Assembly: GCA_030739585.1 (NCBI GenBank)
Contig: JASLYX010000006.1
Location: forward strand, 25,302-89,301
DNA from: Candidatus Bathyarchaeota archaeon
Lineage (GTDB): Archaea > Thermoproteota > Bathyarchaeia > TCS64
Reading direction: 5' to 3'
DNA length: 64,000 nt
Shown here in pieces: positions 35,510-45,381 of the stretch. The notes beneath the pieces were generated by a model, which made no database searches, was not told the DNA's origin, and saw only the letters and a program-made list of their open reading frames with translations. Each line of letters opens with the position of its first letter. The first letter of the stretch is position 1. The translations under genes were made by a program, and so were the position numbers.

Positions 35510-36253
35510 TTAGGCTGCTCTCTCGGCCCACATTTTATCGTGTTCAATGAATTCGATTACAACGTATTGTAATGTATCATCAACTTTGCGGATGCCGTGT
35601 ATATCACCTTCAGGAGTATAAAGTAACGAGCCTGCGCATACATCGTGCTCAACGCCCTCAGCGACACCAGTTCCTCTACCTCTAAGGAAATACATGATCT
35701 CCTCGGGATTCCGATGATCGTGTAGTGTTAAGCCCGTGGTGTTTGTCTGGATATCCACGCCATGCATTCTAAGTGCGCCCATTACCGCGTGTTCTTCCTC
35801 CTTGAACAGCTGAGTATAGCCTACCATTACCCGACTAGAGTGATGCTGAGGAACCTTGTACATATTATTGACCCTGGATTTAGCCCACCGCATTGCTGGT
35901 CTGGGGAGCTTGTATGAGACAGTGAGTATTCTTACTTCGCCCTCTCCATCGTGGCAGAGGCTGTGTTTCTTGACGGCTTCTGAATCCTCCCATCGTTTGT
36001 TACATGGCATGAACCATGCAGAATCCTGATGTATCAGGCTTCCGTTGTGGCCATTCTGTTTAGCACAACCCTGAACAATGTAGTGTTGGAACTCGGTCAA
36101 AGGTTCATTAAAAACCACCTCTCCTCCTTTGGAGAGAACATAGTGCCTAACGCCAAGTCCACCGGGTTTACTCTGTTCAGGTTTCAAAAGGACTCGTTCA
36201 ATAACGCCTGGTGCTATTTCCTTTCCGGAAACATTATTTATATTTACATGCAT
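35510..36253 (-). CDS. Bicupin protein, copy with intact metal motif
   Basis: A 247-residue protein made of two cupin barrels. The C-terminal barrel has the complete motif 1 LHDHRNPEEIMYFLRGRG (His-x-His-x3-Glu) and motif 2 GSLLYTPEGDIHGI, so it should bind a metal. The N-terminal barrel (about 1-110) has weaker motifs (EFQHYIVQG). Such proteins can be dioxygenases, isomerases or binding proteins; the substrate is not evident. It lies 12 bases after the stop of a paralog and is the second gene of the pair. No signal peptide. Confidence 0.82.
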   Translation of the reverse strand: MHVNINNVSGKEIAPGVIERVLLKPEQSKPGGLGVRHYVLSKGGEVVFNEPLTEFQHYIVQGCAKQNGHNGSLIHQDSAWFMPCNKRWEDSEAVKKHSLCHDGEGEVRILTVSYKLPRPAMRWAKSRVNNMYKVPQHHSSRVMVGYTQLFKEEEHAVMGALRMHGVDIQTNTTGLTLHDHRNPEEIMYFLRGRGTGVAEGVEHDVCAGSLLYTPEGDIHGIRKVDDTLQYVVIEFIEHDKMWAERAA

Positions 36254-36265
36254 TTCATTTCTCTC

Positions 36266-37051
36266 CTATTTCCATGCTGGACGGTTTGTTTCTCCTTGAT
36301 AGCCTCTCTCAGTCCAAGACTTGTCATGTTCGATCAGCTCCATGCATATGTATTCAAGAACGTCATCTGTTGGATTCCAGATACCGTGCAGTGTACCTTC
36401 TCGGGTATAAAGATATGAGCCGGGTCGTACATCGTAAACTACGTCCTCAGCCATGGCTTTCCCGGTACCTCTCAGGAAATACATTATCTCAGCAGGATTT
36501 CTATGGCCTTGGAGTTCACCTTTCTCGTCAAATCGGCCTTTGTGCTGACCGGGTGGATGAGTTTGTATATCCAGAGCGTGGAACCTTAGGGCCCCCATTA
36601 TTGCATGCTCCTCCTCGGTGAACATTTGGCTGTACCCAATACTGGTTTGATGAGGGGAAAGAACTTGGAATAGATGCCGTGACCTGCTTTTTGCCCACCT
36701 GAAGGCGGGCCTTGGTACTTTGAACGCTACAACGAATATCCTTGTCTCGCCTTCTCCAACATGTGTAAACCGCTGAGCCCGTAAGCCCTTTGCTTGTTTT
36801 TCCGGATCGTGTGTCCCGGCAGGTGCAAAAATTGCTGTATCGGCCGTTCCACTTGTTGCTCGGCCTGAAATGATATAGTGTTGGTATTCAGTCATCTCAT
36901 TCTCGATAACCAACTGGCCACCATCAGTGAGTGTATAATGAAAAGCGCTGCACATTTGTTCGTCGTCGCCTTGTTCCTCTGTCATAAGCACTTTTTTGAT
37001 GACTCCTGGGGCAATTTCTTCTCCTTTGATGTCTTCAACATTTACGTGCAT
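36266..37051 (-). CDS. Bicupin protein, copy with altered metal motif
   Basis: A 261-residue paralog of the next gene in the operon; both start MHVN and share EIAPGVI, QHYI, PRPAFRWAKSR and EEEHAIMGALRFH. In the C-terminal barrel motif 1 reads LQGHRNPAEIMYFLRGTG, so the first His of His-x-His is missing, and an 11-residue insertion (KGRFDEKGE) precedes it; motif 2 GSYLYTREGTLHGI is kept. The pair may form a heteromer with one active and one structural subunit, which is inference. It is first in the operon. Stop is TAG. Confidence 0.82.
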   Translation of the reverse strand: MHVNVEDIKGEEIAPGVIKKVLMTEEQGDDEQMCSAFHYTLTDGGQLVIENEMTEYQHYIISGRATSGTADTAIFAPAGTHDPEKQAKGLRAQRFTHVGEGETRIFVVAFKVPRPAFRWAKSRSRHLFQVLSPHQTSIGYSQMFTEEEHAIMGALRFHALDIQTHPPGQHKGRFDEKGELQGHRNPAEIMYFLRGTGKAMAEDVVYDVRPGSYLYTREGTLHGIWNPTDDVLEYICMELIEHDKSWTERGYQGETNRPAWK

Positions 37052-37190
37052 ATTAATTCTAGATCACTGTAGGTTAAGCTTGATTTAAAATTTTTCTCAG
37101 AGTTAATTAGGGCTATAATAATAAAGAGGTGAACTGAGAGGATGAATTTAGAGTTTAATAAAATAAAAAAAATTATAAAGATTAAATGGT

Positions 37191-38546
37191 TTATGTTATC
37201 GCTAATTTAAATGACTCTTCTAGAATGCTGAGCCCTGCATCAATCTGTTCTTCAGTAGTCACTAAATGAGGCGTTAATCGTATAACATTATTATTACCAT
37301 ATCGGCCCATGGATCTGATCAAAAGTCCTTTTCTATAGGCATTGTCCACGATTCTATTTGCTAGCTCATTAGCCGGATTCTTTGTCTTCCTATCTTCTAC
37401 AAGCTCTATACCTAGCATAAATCCGATTCCCCGTATATCTCCTATATTCTCGAATCTCTCGGATAATTCATTCAGCCTTTTTTTGATCATGAGTCCCTGC
37501 CTCGAAGCCTTCGCAAGAAGCTGTTCCTCTTGCATCACCTCCAAGACAGCTGTGGCTGCGACACAGCTAACTATATTTCCTGAGAAAGAACCAACCGTGC
37601 CTCGAGCTATGGAGCCACATTTGTCTATAATATCACTGCTAGTAGCTACTGCTGAGATGGGTAAACCACCACCCATTGATTTTCCCAGACAAACTATATC
37701 TGGGACAATATCCCAGTTCTCGACTGAAAGGAATTTTCCTGTTTTACCAAATCCTGAGAACACCTCATCGACGAGTAAAAGTATCCCCTTCTCATCACAC
37801 ATTTTTCTTAGACCCTTTAAATAGCCTGGTGGTGGAGCCAAGACTCCGCTATTAGCCGGCAAGCCTTCAATAATAATTCCAACGATTTCTTCAGGGTAAT
37901 AGCTTTCAAAAATCTCTTCAAAATAAGACAAACATACGAGGTTACAGTTTTCAAAGTTATGACCCATGGGGCAGCGATAACAATAGGGCCATGGTGCGTA
38001 CAAAATTTCTGTGATGAGTGGGGACAGACCTCCCTTGAACATATGTTTGCCGACTCCAGCAAGACGGGAACAATCGACTGTACCCTCCCCAAAGTTTAGT
38101 CCATGATAACTTATGATGATCCTTTTTTTTGTATAGTCCCGAGCAAGACGAGTCATCAAGTCTATGGCTTCGCTTCCAGTGGCGGTATACCCAATCTTGC
38201 CGTTACTCAAATCTCCTGGTAGCCACTTTAGTAATTTTTCTGCGTAATCTATGAATGGGACTGATTGACCAGCACCTCCTGACGATGTCTTTAATTGCTT
38301 TTGGACCGCCTCTATTACCCTCGGATGGTTGGAGCCAACAGCGTTTATAGACGAACTAAAACTTAAAAATGCGTTACCATCCAAGTCCTCGACCATGGCA
38401 TTGTATGACCTTTTAACGGCCAATCCCCGTTTTGAAGGAGAGCGGGGTTTCATAAAAGTCCGAGATTTCCGAATCATAATCTCTTTAGATTTAGGTCCAG
38501 GGAGATTCGTGGAGATATTGGGAACAGAAAACTTTTCTTTATTCAT
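37191..38546 (-). CDS. Class III PLP aminotransferase
   Basis: A 451-residue enzyme of the GABA/ornithine/glutamate-semialdehyde aminotransferase class, which moves amino groups from omega or alpha positions to 2-oxo acids. VDEVFSGFGKTGKFL carries the PLP-binding Asp, and CLGKSMGGGLPISAV the Schiff-base Lys. A cysteine cluster YCYRCPMGHNFENCNLVCLS (about residues 194-213) is inserted before the catalytic domain core; similar clusters occur in some archaeal GABA-type aminotransferases and may bind metal. AT-rich codon choice. Monocistronic, divergent from the malate/lactate dehydrogenase-like gene. Confidence 0.87.
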   Translation of the reverse strand: MNKEKFSVPNISTNLPGPKSKEIMIRKSRTFMKPRSPSKRGLAVKRSYNAMVEDLDGNAFLSFSSSINAVGSNHPRVIEAVQKQLKTSSGGAGQSVPFIDYAEKLLKWLPGDLSNGKIGYTATGSEAIDLMTRLARDYTKKRIIISYHGLNFGEGTVDCSRLAGVGKHMFKGGLSPLITEILYAPWPYCYRCPMGHNFENCNLVCLSYFEEIFESYYPEEIVGIIIEGLPANSGVLAPPPGYLKGLRKMCDEKGILLLVDEVFSGFGKTGKFLSVENWDIVPDIVCLGKSMGGGLPISAVATSSDIIDKCGSIARGTVGSFSGNIVSCVAATAVLEVMQEEQLLAKASRQGLMIKKRLNELSERFENIGDIRGIGFMLGIELVEDRKTKNPANELANRIVDNAYRKGLLIRSMGRYGNNNVIRLTPHLVTTEEQIDAGLSILEESFKLAIT

Positions 38547-38876
38547 GTCTGTCCTTGATGTCAGTAAATATTAAAGCATTTCGCAACCTATTCTTTTAGG
38601 CTCCCGCGTGTGAAAAAGACCACTAACAACCCACAATTAAAGTAAATGGGTCATATTATGATTCCTATAGCGTTGCTGACCAAATTTATTTACTAGGCAG
38701 TAGACGAAAAAAGAACTAAAAAGCCTTATTTTTCTCTTCTTGTTAAATTCTAAAAAAGTCACAGGTCTATATTATATCTTTTTAATTTATTCCTCTTATT
38801 GGTGAGCGATTCGACTCTCCAAGTATACAATACCTTATACGATTTGTCGACAATCTTCTCCTTGGGATTGTAATAT
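38547..38876. other. AT-rich divergent intergenic region
   Basis: Contains the promoters of the class III aminotransferase (minus) and the type 2 dehydrogenase (plus). No clear inverted repeat or small gene was found. Confidence 0.35.
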
Positions 38877-39938
38877 ATGGTCAGGTTATCGGCAGAAAGA
38901 TTGAATCGGATCTCGTTTGCATCTTTTAAGGCTGCAGGATGTACCGACACAGAGGCGGAGCGGATCAGTGAACTACTTGTCCTGGCTAATCTAAGAGGCC
39001 ACGACTCCCATGGAGCTGGGGTTTACATTCCCGTTTATATTCAAAGAATTCACTCCGGGATGATCGTGCCGGGAGCTGTCCCGGAGATCGTGAATGAGAC
39101 GCCAGCTATGGCTCTCCTAAATGGCAATAATGGGCCAGGGCAGACGAATGCCACCAGAGGTATGAAGATCGCTATCGAGAAGGCCAAGAATATTGGTGTG
39201 GGAGTTGTATCCATTTTTAATTGCAACCACATAGGCCGGATGTCTGACTATGCTGAAATGGCGGTAGAGCAAGACATGGTAGGCTATCTTACAGCAAATG
39301 TCGGGGGCAGCTCGGTGGCCCCCTATGGCGGGGCAAAAGGCGTCTTTGGGACTAACCCCCTATGCTACGCGATACCCGGGGGGGAAGAGGAGACAGTAAT
39401 TGTGGACTTTGCCACCAGCTTCTTCGCGGGGGGGAAGCTCAGCGTTGGGATGGCCAGAGGCACCCAACTTCCTGAGGGGGCACTTATCGACCACAATGGC
39501 AACCCTTCCACAGATCCGTCAGTCTACTGGACAAAGCCTAAGGGATATCTTCTCCCCTTTGGCGGCATGGTTGGTTACAAGGGCTACGGGCTGTGCATGA
39601 TAGCTGATCTCTTGGGCGGAGCGTTATCAGGTAATGGCTGTGCCTCAGAGGCCTTCACAAACGGAGTGCTAATGATGGCATTAGATGTTTCTAAGTTTAG
39701 GTCTGTGGACGATTTTAAGGCAGATGTGGATAAGGTTGTTCGCACATGCAAAAATATTCCACCTCAAAAGGGGTATGTAGGCCTGAATGGGGAAACTGAA
39801 GTCCTTGTTCCTGGGGATCCTGAGCGTATTGCTGAGGAGAAACATCGGAAAGAGGGTATTTACATCTCTGATATTACATGGGCCAAGATGGTTGAGGCCT
39901 CCAGCGGTGTTGGTGTTGACATAGACGGGATCGAGTAA
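38877..39938 (+). CDS. Type 2 malate/L-lactate dehydrogenase family oxidoreductase
   Basis: A 353-residue NAD(P)-dependent dehydrogenase of the Ldh2/MDG2/ComC family, which oxidises or reduces 2-hydroxy acids such as malate, lactate, sulfolactate or ureidoglycolate. LRGHDSHGAGVYIPVY and FNCNHIGRMSDYAEMA carry the conserved and catalytic His; VGGSSVAPYGGAKGVFGTNP and FGGMVGYKGYGLCMIADLLG are cofactor-binding and helix landmarks. Length is normal. Start ATG at 38877. The exact substrate cannot be read from sequence. Confidence 0.9.
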   Translation: MVRLSAERLNRISFASFKAAGCTDTEAERISELLVLANLRGHDSHGAGVYIPVYIQRIHSGMIVPGAVPEIVNETPAMALLNGNNGPGQTNATRGMKIAIEKAKNIGVGVVSIFNCNHIGRMSDYAEMAVEQDMVGYLTANVGGSSVAPYGGAKGVFGTNPLCYAIPGGEEETVIVDFATSFFAGGKLSVGMARGTQLPEGALIDHNGNPSTDPSVYWTKPKGYLLPFGGMVGYKGYGLCMIADLLGGALSGNGCASEAFTNGVLMMALDVSKFRSVDDFKADVDKVVRTCKNIPPQKGYVGLNGETEVLVPGDPERIAEEKHRKEGIYISDITWAKMVEASSGVGVDIDGIE

Positions 39939-40301
39939 TTGATTGTCCCCGTTTATGCTCAGTTTGTTCTCCTTGCTCCCGAACACTAAGTTTTCTTATA
40001 AAATTTTTCTTGGCTAGAAAGGGAGTACCCTGCTAGGTGTTCATCAGAAGGCCTTCAGAATTGTCTATAAAACAGAGATTTACCCTGACTAGAGGGGAGC
40101 GTATGAGGCAGCTAAAGAACGAAAGGGAAAGTTGACCAACTTATGATGATTCAGTATTTTCCTATACTATTTACACGCGCTCAGCCATATGTAAGGCTGG
40201 GTAATAGCTGTGAATCACCTTGATTACCGGGAGCTTGTAAGATTCGCTGGTCTCGAGACTCTATTAGTGGTTAATCTCCGAACAGCTAACTATTAGGGTG
40301 C
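39939..40301. other. Intergenic region, no gene seen
   Basis: A 360-base spacer between convergent genes; nothing recognised apart from modest T/A runs. Confidence 0.35.
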
Positions 40302-41477
40302 TTAAAGCTGCTCAGTTTGTCCCCCGCCTTTTTTGTCCCCGATCACTCTGAAAATCACAAGAGATATTCCAAAGGACCAGAAGGAGAAAACAGTCATGGT
40401 CCAAAAGACGGCCTTAAGGTTAAAGTTATCCGCGAGATAGCCTGCTATAGTGGTAGAGACGGAACCAAGTCCAAATGCAAAGAAGAACATCACCCCGTAG
40501 GCCATACTCATGAGGGCGCCGGGTGTGATTCTGTTCAGCAAAGTGGTCATGGTTGGCTGGTGCCCAAAGAAGAAAACACCGTAGGTTAACAAGAACCCCC
40601 AAACTCCTAAGGTTGAAGGAACCAGAAGGAGAATTATCATACTGAATACAATTCCCGCTGATGTCAACACGAGGAACTTTCGGGGCGTGTACTTGTTAGC
40701 GGCCCAGCCCCCTAAAAGCTGGCCTGGCGTTCCAAAGAAAAGGAGAGCGGAGGCAAAGAAGGCTGCGAGTTGCCCTGTGAACCCCCTCTCTAGCACTAAG
40801 AAGGTGGGGAAGAAGAGCTCCACACCTCTCTGGAAGAGTCCTATAATGACATTGTAGATTATGAGGATCCATAGTCCAGGGACTTTTAGCACATCAACTA
40901 GAGGTGTTTTCTCAGCCCACTGAGGCTCTTTGACCAACGGGATCCCCCGCATCAGGATGCTTGTCGCGACTGAGACTGTACCAAAAAAGATGAATGCGTA
41001 GCGCCAGTGGAACATAGCCCCGATGAAATAAGCGATGGCGGGTGTAACCATCTGTCCTAAGCTCCCTGATGCTCCATGGACACCCATGAACCATGCCGTG
41101 TTTTTGGGAAAAAAATTTGCTATGAGCGTATTCGCCGTGGGGTGGTAGAGGCTCGCCGCTAAGGCTATCCCCCAGAACCCTACTATGAAGAAAGAGAGCT
41201 TACTAGGGAGAAAAAAGATGGCTGTAGCCATGCCGGCGAGCCCTAAACTAATTCTGGCTACCCTAACGAGTCCTACCCGACTAGAGAGGGGTCCCCCTAA
41301 AAGGGCTCCCAGACCGTAGAGGAAAAACGCTACTGTAGATATGGCTCCAATGGTTTGGAAGGAGACTCCTAGGTCCCTAGAAATGTCGTCTAGGAGGGGC
41401 GGGAGCACCAAGAATAAGGAGTGGTTAAGCGAATGGGCCAATCCCATGAGTAGAAGCACGCCATTCCCCTTTTTCAT
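40302..41477 (-). CDS. Major facilitator superfamily transporter
   Basis: An integral membrane protein of about 391 residues from the Met at 41477 (the frame extends to 41540 but that part is not hydrophobic and not conserved-looking). About 12 membrane spans are visible, with the loop signature LGGPLSSRVGLVRVARI after span 2 and the early GLAHSLNHSLFLVLPPLLDD. It resembles sugar-phosphate or organic-acid antiporter-like MFS members in layout only. No operon partner; it runs toward the Ldh2-family gene. Confidence 0.85.
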   Translation of the reverse strand: MKKGNGVLLLMGLAHSLNHSLFLVLPPLLDDISRDLGVSFQTIGAISTVAFFLYGLGALLGGPLSSRVGLVRVARISLGLAGMATAIFFLPSKLSFFIVGFWGIALAASLYHPTANTLIANFFPKNTAWFMGVHGASGSLGQMVTPAIAYFIGAMFHWRYAFIFFGTVSVATSILMRGIPLVKEPQWAEKTPLVDVLKVPGLWILIIYNVIIGLFQRGVELFFPTFLVLERGFTGQLAAFFASALLFFGTPGQLLGGWAANKYTPRKFLVLTSAGIVFSMIILLLVPSTLGVWGFLLTYGVFFFGHQPTMTTLLNRITPGALMSMAYGVMFFFAFGLGSVSTTIAGYLADNFNLKAVFWTMTVFSFWSFGISLVIFRVIGDKKGGGQTEQL

Positions 41478-41663
41478 GGTCTTCAACTCTTTGAAAGACC
41501 ATCCTATCAAAGATAAGCATTGCAATGGAGATAGCCCCATCTATAATTTGCCTAAATTAAAGTGCAAACGTGTAGAATTAGGCAAGAGTATTTTTGCCTA
41601 GCCTTGGGAGGTGTATTGGAGCTTGTTAATTAATTATTCTAAAGAGTTGATTAGTCTGCACGC

Positions 41664-41972
41664 TCATCGGATCTCCATCTCGATATAAACCTCGCTGGGC
41701 ACTCGAATCCGCATGATACTCCGCATAACCCTCTCCCGGGCGGCAACCTCAATGAGGCGTTTATGCACCCTCATCTCGTAGCGGTCCCAGGTATTGCTCC
41801 CATCTCCACAGGGAGTTCTCCTTGTAGGAACTACGAGTTTTTTAGTTGGTAATGGTATAGGCCCAACTAGTTTTACACCGATCTTTTTAGCAATGTCCTT
41901 AATCTCTTGGCAGACTGCACCAAGTTTATCGGTATCTGTGCTAGTCAGTTTTATCCTTGCCCGTTTCACCAT
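41664..41972 (-). CDS. rps10: Ribosomal protein uS10
   Basis: A 102-residue small-subunit ribosomal protein. ARIKLTSTDTDKLGAVCQEI, GVKLVGPIPLPTKKLVVPTR and RMRVHKRLIEVAARERVMRS are the standard S10 phrases. It follows the EF-1alpha gene by 69 bases on the same strand, the usual archaeal order. Confidence 0.97.
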   Translation of the reverse strand: MVKRARIKLTSTDTDKLGAVCQEIKDIAKKIGVKLVGPIPLPTKKLVVPTRRTPCGDGSNTWDRYEMRVHKRLIEVAARERVMRSIMRIRVPSEVYIEMEIR

Positions 41973-42041
41973 GATTGATGCATCCTGATTCTTTTATGCC
42001 TGAAACTTAAATGTTCTGTAGAGTGAGCAGCTTGGAACTTG

Positions 42042-43340
42042 CTACTCCTCTTCGATCTCCAGGACTATGCCGGCGCCTATGGTCGTTCCCATATCCCGAA
42101 GTGCGAATCGACCTAGTTGGGGAAAGTCTGTATACTTTTCTAAGGCTGCGGGTTGTAAGGGGACAAATCTGACTACGGCAGCGTCACCTGTTCTAAGGTA
42201 GCTTGGATTCTCTTCGACAACCTGTCCGGTGCGGGGGTCAAGCTTAGAGATAAGCTTGTCAAAGCGTACTGCAATCTGGGCAGTGTGTATATGGAGAACT
42301 GGTGTATACCCCTCGGCTACTGCTGTGGGGTGGTGGATGATGAATATTCTGCCGTTGAACGCCTTTGCGACTTTTGGGACGTCGTTAAGGTATCCTGCGA
42401 CGTCTCCCCTTTTGATCTTGTCTCTGGCGATTCCCTTTACGTTAAATCCTATGTTATCGCCTGGGCCTGCCTCGTTCATCCTTGTATAGTGTGTCTCTAT
42501 TGTCTTGACCTGACCCGTCTCCTTGCTAGGCATAAAGATAAGGTTACTGTCCATTTTTAGGGTGCCTGTTTCGATCTTTCCGACGGGTACAGTGCCTACG
42601 CCCCTGATTGTATAGACCTCTTGTACAGGAATCCGTAGAGGCCTGTCAACAGGCTTCTCGGGAACAGTGAATTCGTCTAAAGCCTCCAAGACTGTAGGCC
42701 CTTTGTACCAGTCCATCTTATCGCTCTTGTTGAAGAGGTTGTCTCCTGTCCAACCGCTCGTAGGAATAAATTGGATTTTATCCGGGTTATAGCCGACTTG
42801 TTTCAATAGTCGAGTCATCCCATCCTTTACCTCTTCATATCTCCCCTCCGCCCAGTCTACAGTGGCATCGTCCATCTTGTTGATAGCGACGACGAGTTGA
42901 GTTACTCCAAGGGTGCTAGCTAAGAAGGCGTGCTCCCTAGTCTGTCCGCCCGGGTTGGTGCCTGCTTCATACTCCCCCCGCTTTGCGGAGATGAATATAA
43001 CAGCTCCGTCGGCTTGGCTTGCGCCTGTAACCATATTCTTGATAAAGTCTCTGTGGCCTGGAGAGTCAATAACTGTGAAGAAATGTTTTGAAGACTCTAG
43101 CTTGTAGAAAGCCAAGTCGATCGTGAGTCCTCTCTCCCGCTCCTCTTTGAGCTTATCTAAAACCCATGCGTATTTGAAGGACTCCTTTCCGAGGGCTTTG
43201 GCCTCTTCTTCGAAGTCTCTAATTACTTTCTCGCTGATAGCTCCAGCGTCGTAGAACAAGTGACCTATACTTGTGCTTTTTCCGTGGTCCACATGCCCGA
43301 TTATGATCAGGTTAAGGTGTGGTTTTTCCTTACCACTCAT
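42042..43340 (-). CDS. tuf: Translation elongation factor EF-1alpha
   Basis: The GTPase that delivers aminoacyl-tRNA to the ribosome. 432 residues from MSGKEKPHLNLIIIGHVDHG, with G1 GHVDHGKST, G3 DSPGHRDF, G4 NKMD, and the domain 2-3 stretches GVGTVPVGKIETG and GDAAVVRFVPLQP. The longer frame to 43376 adds 12 residues unlike any EF-1alpha, so ATG 43340 is used. First gene of the tuf-rps10 operon. The GTPase motifs are all canonical. Confidence 0.98.
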   Translation of the reverse strand: MSGKEKPHLNLIIIGHVDHGKSTSIGHLFYDAGAISEKVIRDFEEEAKALGKESFKYAWVLDKLKEERERGLTIDLAFYKLESSKHFFTVIDSPGHRDFIKNMVTGASQADGAVIFISAKRGEYEAGTNPGGQTREHAFLASTLGVTQLVVAINKMDDATVDWAEGRYEEVKDGMTRLLKQVGYNPDKIQFIPTSGWTGDNLFNKSDKMDWYKGPTVLEALDEFTVPEKPVDRPLRIPVQEVYTIRGVGTVPVGKIETGTLKMDSNLIFMPSKETGQVKTIETHYTRMNEAGPGDNIGFNVKGIARDKIKRGDVAGYLNDVPKVAKAFNGRIFIIHHPTAVAEGYTPVLHIHTAQIAVRFDKLISKLDPRTGQVVEENPSYLRTGDAAVVRFVPLQPAALEKYTDFPQLGRFALRDMGTTIGAGIVLEIEEE

Positions 43341-43646
43341 TTTGAAATCTCTCAACCATGAAACATAGTATGCCAAATAAAAAGCTATAGGTTTCTATCG
43401 GAAAAGGTAGGGAAGCCCTGAATACTGGAGAAGAAATACCGTTTAGGCTATTGAAAATATGTAAAATACATTCAATATAGGCTAAACATCTAACAAAAAA
43501 TATATTATTCCAAGGTAGCTGTCGTTTTTGATCTAATATACGGCATAGAACGAGAGTCCAATTACAAGCATAACTTAAGCCTACGCATACAGATTCTGGA
43601 TGCTTCGAAATTTTCAATTTGCTTGGTGATAACCTATTAAAAAAGG

Positions 43647-45356
43647 TTAAGAGATATCGGGAGACAGATTCAATACCGTTTTTATACATCCCGCTTTTTG
43701 TGACTGGACTTTAAGCTTGATCTTACCGGACTTCTCTGTGCGAACCAACCAGCTGAATGTTACCTTGTTCTTGTCGCAGTTGTTGAGACGCTCTCGCCTT
43801 TGTTCTGTGAGATCCTTGTTAAGATATCCCTCAAGATGGAATTTTATGAAGTTATCCCCACTAATCAATTTCATCCCATGAGCTAGCTTGATTGAGGCAA
43901 TAGCCGGCTTGGTACTGCCAATATCTAACGCATGCTTCATAATATAGGTGGGAAGAGCCCCGACGTTCTCTAGGATTAAATTAACTTTGTAGACGTGCTC
44001 CCCGATCTTTGTACTGGATGCCTCCTTAATAATCAACCTTGGCAGAAGTCTGGCTAGCCTAAAAGGAAAAAACATGATTTTGTTGACTTCTCTTTCCATG
44101 AACTTAACTGGGGGATTCCTTAAAACGAACTTTTTCTTCCAGCCACCAATCTCTAACTTGCCTAGCTGGGGATGGTCAATCTCATGCCAGTCAACGAAGG
44201 CTTCCCCATTGAGCTCTTTCTCGTTCCAAGCAATGAGTTTTAGCTCTTGCTCCTCCCGCCTTTTTGCTGAAAACGTGAAACCTTCCCTCTTAACCCAGTC
44301 CTTCATACCGATCTCGCTGAGGAGGTCCCAAATCTCTATAGTATTGCAAGGGATTGCCCTGTGTACTGTCATATATGTGGAAAAGCTCCCGCTAGGACCC
44401 CTTTTCCCCATGGAGCGAGAAGGGTAGCCAGTCTGATCCTCGAAAATTGACTCGATGATCTTGAATAGCTTTCTGTCCTGGACAGGGATCTGGTCATCCT
44501 CGGAGTAACTAAAGAGCACCCCGCCATGGGTATGATAGGTTAAAGCTAAGCAAATATTGGGGTGGCTCACAATAAAGTCAGCTACGGACCGTGTCTCTGG
44601 TTCAGACAATGGATATGACCCACTACCTCTGCTGACTTCCTCTTTAGCCCATTCTCCGGGCCAGTTCCTGTTAAAGTTAAGGGCCCACCTTGCGGGGGCC
44701 ATCTTTATCTCCTTCTCGCCTTTGAAGTTTAGAATGAAACCCTCAGGGTAGACACGGTAAAAGTCTCCTAGTTGGTCCTCTGGAGTTCTCCTCAGCATTA
44801 TACGGGCGTCTTTATCTGATACTTTCCATTCCCCGATTGGGTCCGGGATTCTCATCTGCACTATAACTCCGTCTCCATCGACATCCTCCATAAATAGACC
44901 TCGCTCAGTTGAGCTCCATTCTTCTCTGCTAAGAGGATACCATCTCCCTCCCCCTGTCTCGTTATCTGCTCCTAGGACGTAGTATGGGGTATTGATGACG
45001 AATTCTCCTCCATCAGCGTCAAGCCTTGGCAAGATGTAGAATGTTGTATAATCGAGCAATTCAGCGATATTTGGGTCATCTCCGTATTTTATGAGCAGGT
45101 GCCAGATGTTCTTGAGGCAGACCATCGATCCCATCACCTCTCCGGCATGAGTGTTGCCGTCGATCCAGACGGCGGGCTTAGTCTTGGGAGCTCCCGTCTC
45201 GAAGTTTGTTATCTCCATAAGCCATAGTTCCCTTCCCTGTACTGACTTGCCTATAGACCGCAGCTTGGCGAGAGATGGGTACTCTGATGCTAGCTTTTGG
45301 AGCGTCTCAGTGAGCTTGTCAAAAGAATAATAATGGTCGAATTTCAGTTCACTCAA
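43647..45356 (-). CDS. M14 zinc carboxypeptidase
   Basis: A 569-residue metallocarboxypeptidase. Zinc ligands H70 and E73 are in WIDGNTHAGEVMGS, the third His is in ALTYHTHGGVLFSY, the substrate-binding Asn-Arg pair in NFNRNWPGEWA, and the catalytic Glu in CNTIEIWDLLSE, so the enzyme should be active. A C-terminal beta-rich domain (about 440-560, YKVNLILENVGALPTYIMKH) may bind protein substrate. There is no signal peptide, so it probably acts on peptides in the cytosol, perhaps those imported by the peptide transporter downstream. It is preceded on the same strand by a TIGR04076-like protein. Confidence 0.92.
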   Translation of the reverse strand: MSELKFDHYYSFDKLTETLQKLASEYPSLAKLRSIGKSVQGRELWLMEITNFETGAPKTKPAVWIDGNTHAGEVMGSMVCLKNIWHLLIKYGDDPNIAELLDYTTFYILPRLDADGGEFVINTPYYVLGADNETGGGRWYPLSREEWSSTERGLFMEDVDGDGVIVQMRIPDPIGEWKVSDKDARIMLRRTPEDQLGDFYRVYPEGFILNFKGEKEIKMAPARWALNFNRNWPGEWAKEEVSRGSGSYPLSEPETRSVADFIVSHPNICLALTYHTHGGVLFSYSEDDQIPVQDRKLFKIIESIFEDQTGYPSRSMGKRGPSGSFSTYMTVHRAIPCNTIEIWDLLSEIGMKDWVKREGFTFSAKRREEQELKLIAWNEKELNGEAFVDWHEIDHPQLGKLEIGGWKKKFVLRNPPVKFMEREVNKIMFFPFRLARLLPRLIIKEASSTKIGEHVYKVNLILENVGALPTYIMKHALDIGSTKPAIASIKLAHGMKLISGDNFIKFHLEGYLNKDLTEQRRERLNNCDKNKVTFSWLVRTEKSGKIKLKVQSQKAGCIKTVLNLSPDIS

Positions 45357-45381
45357 AGTAATCCAGCACGCAATCCTGAAG

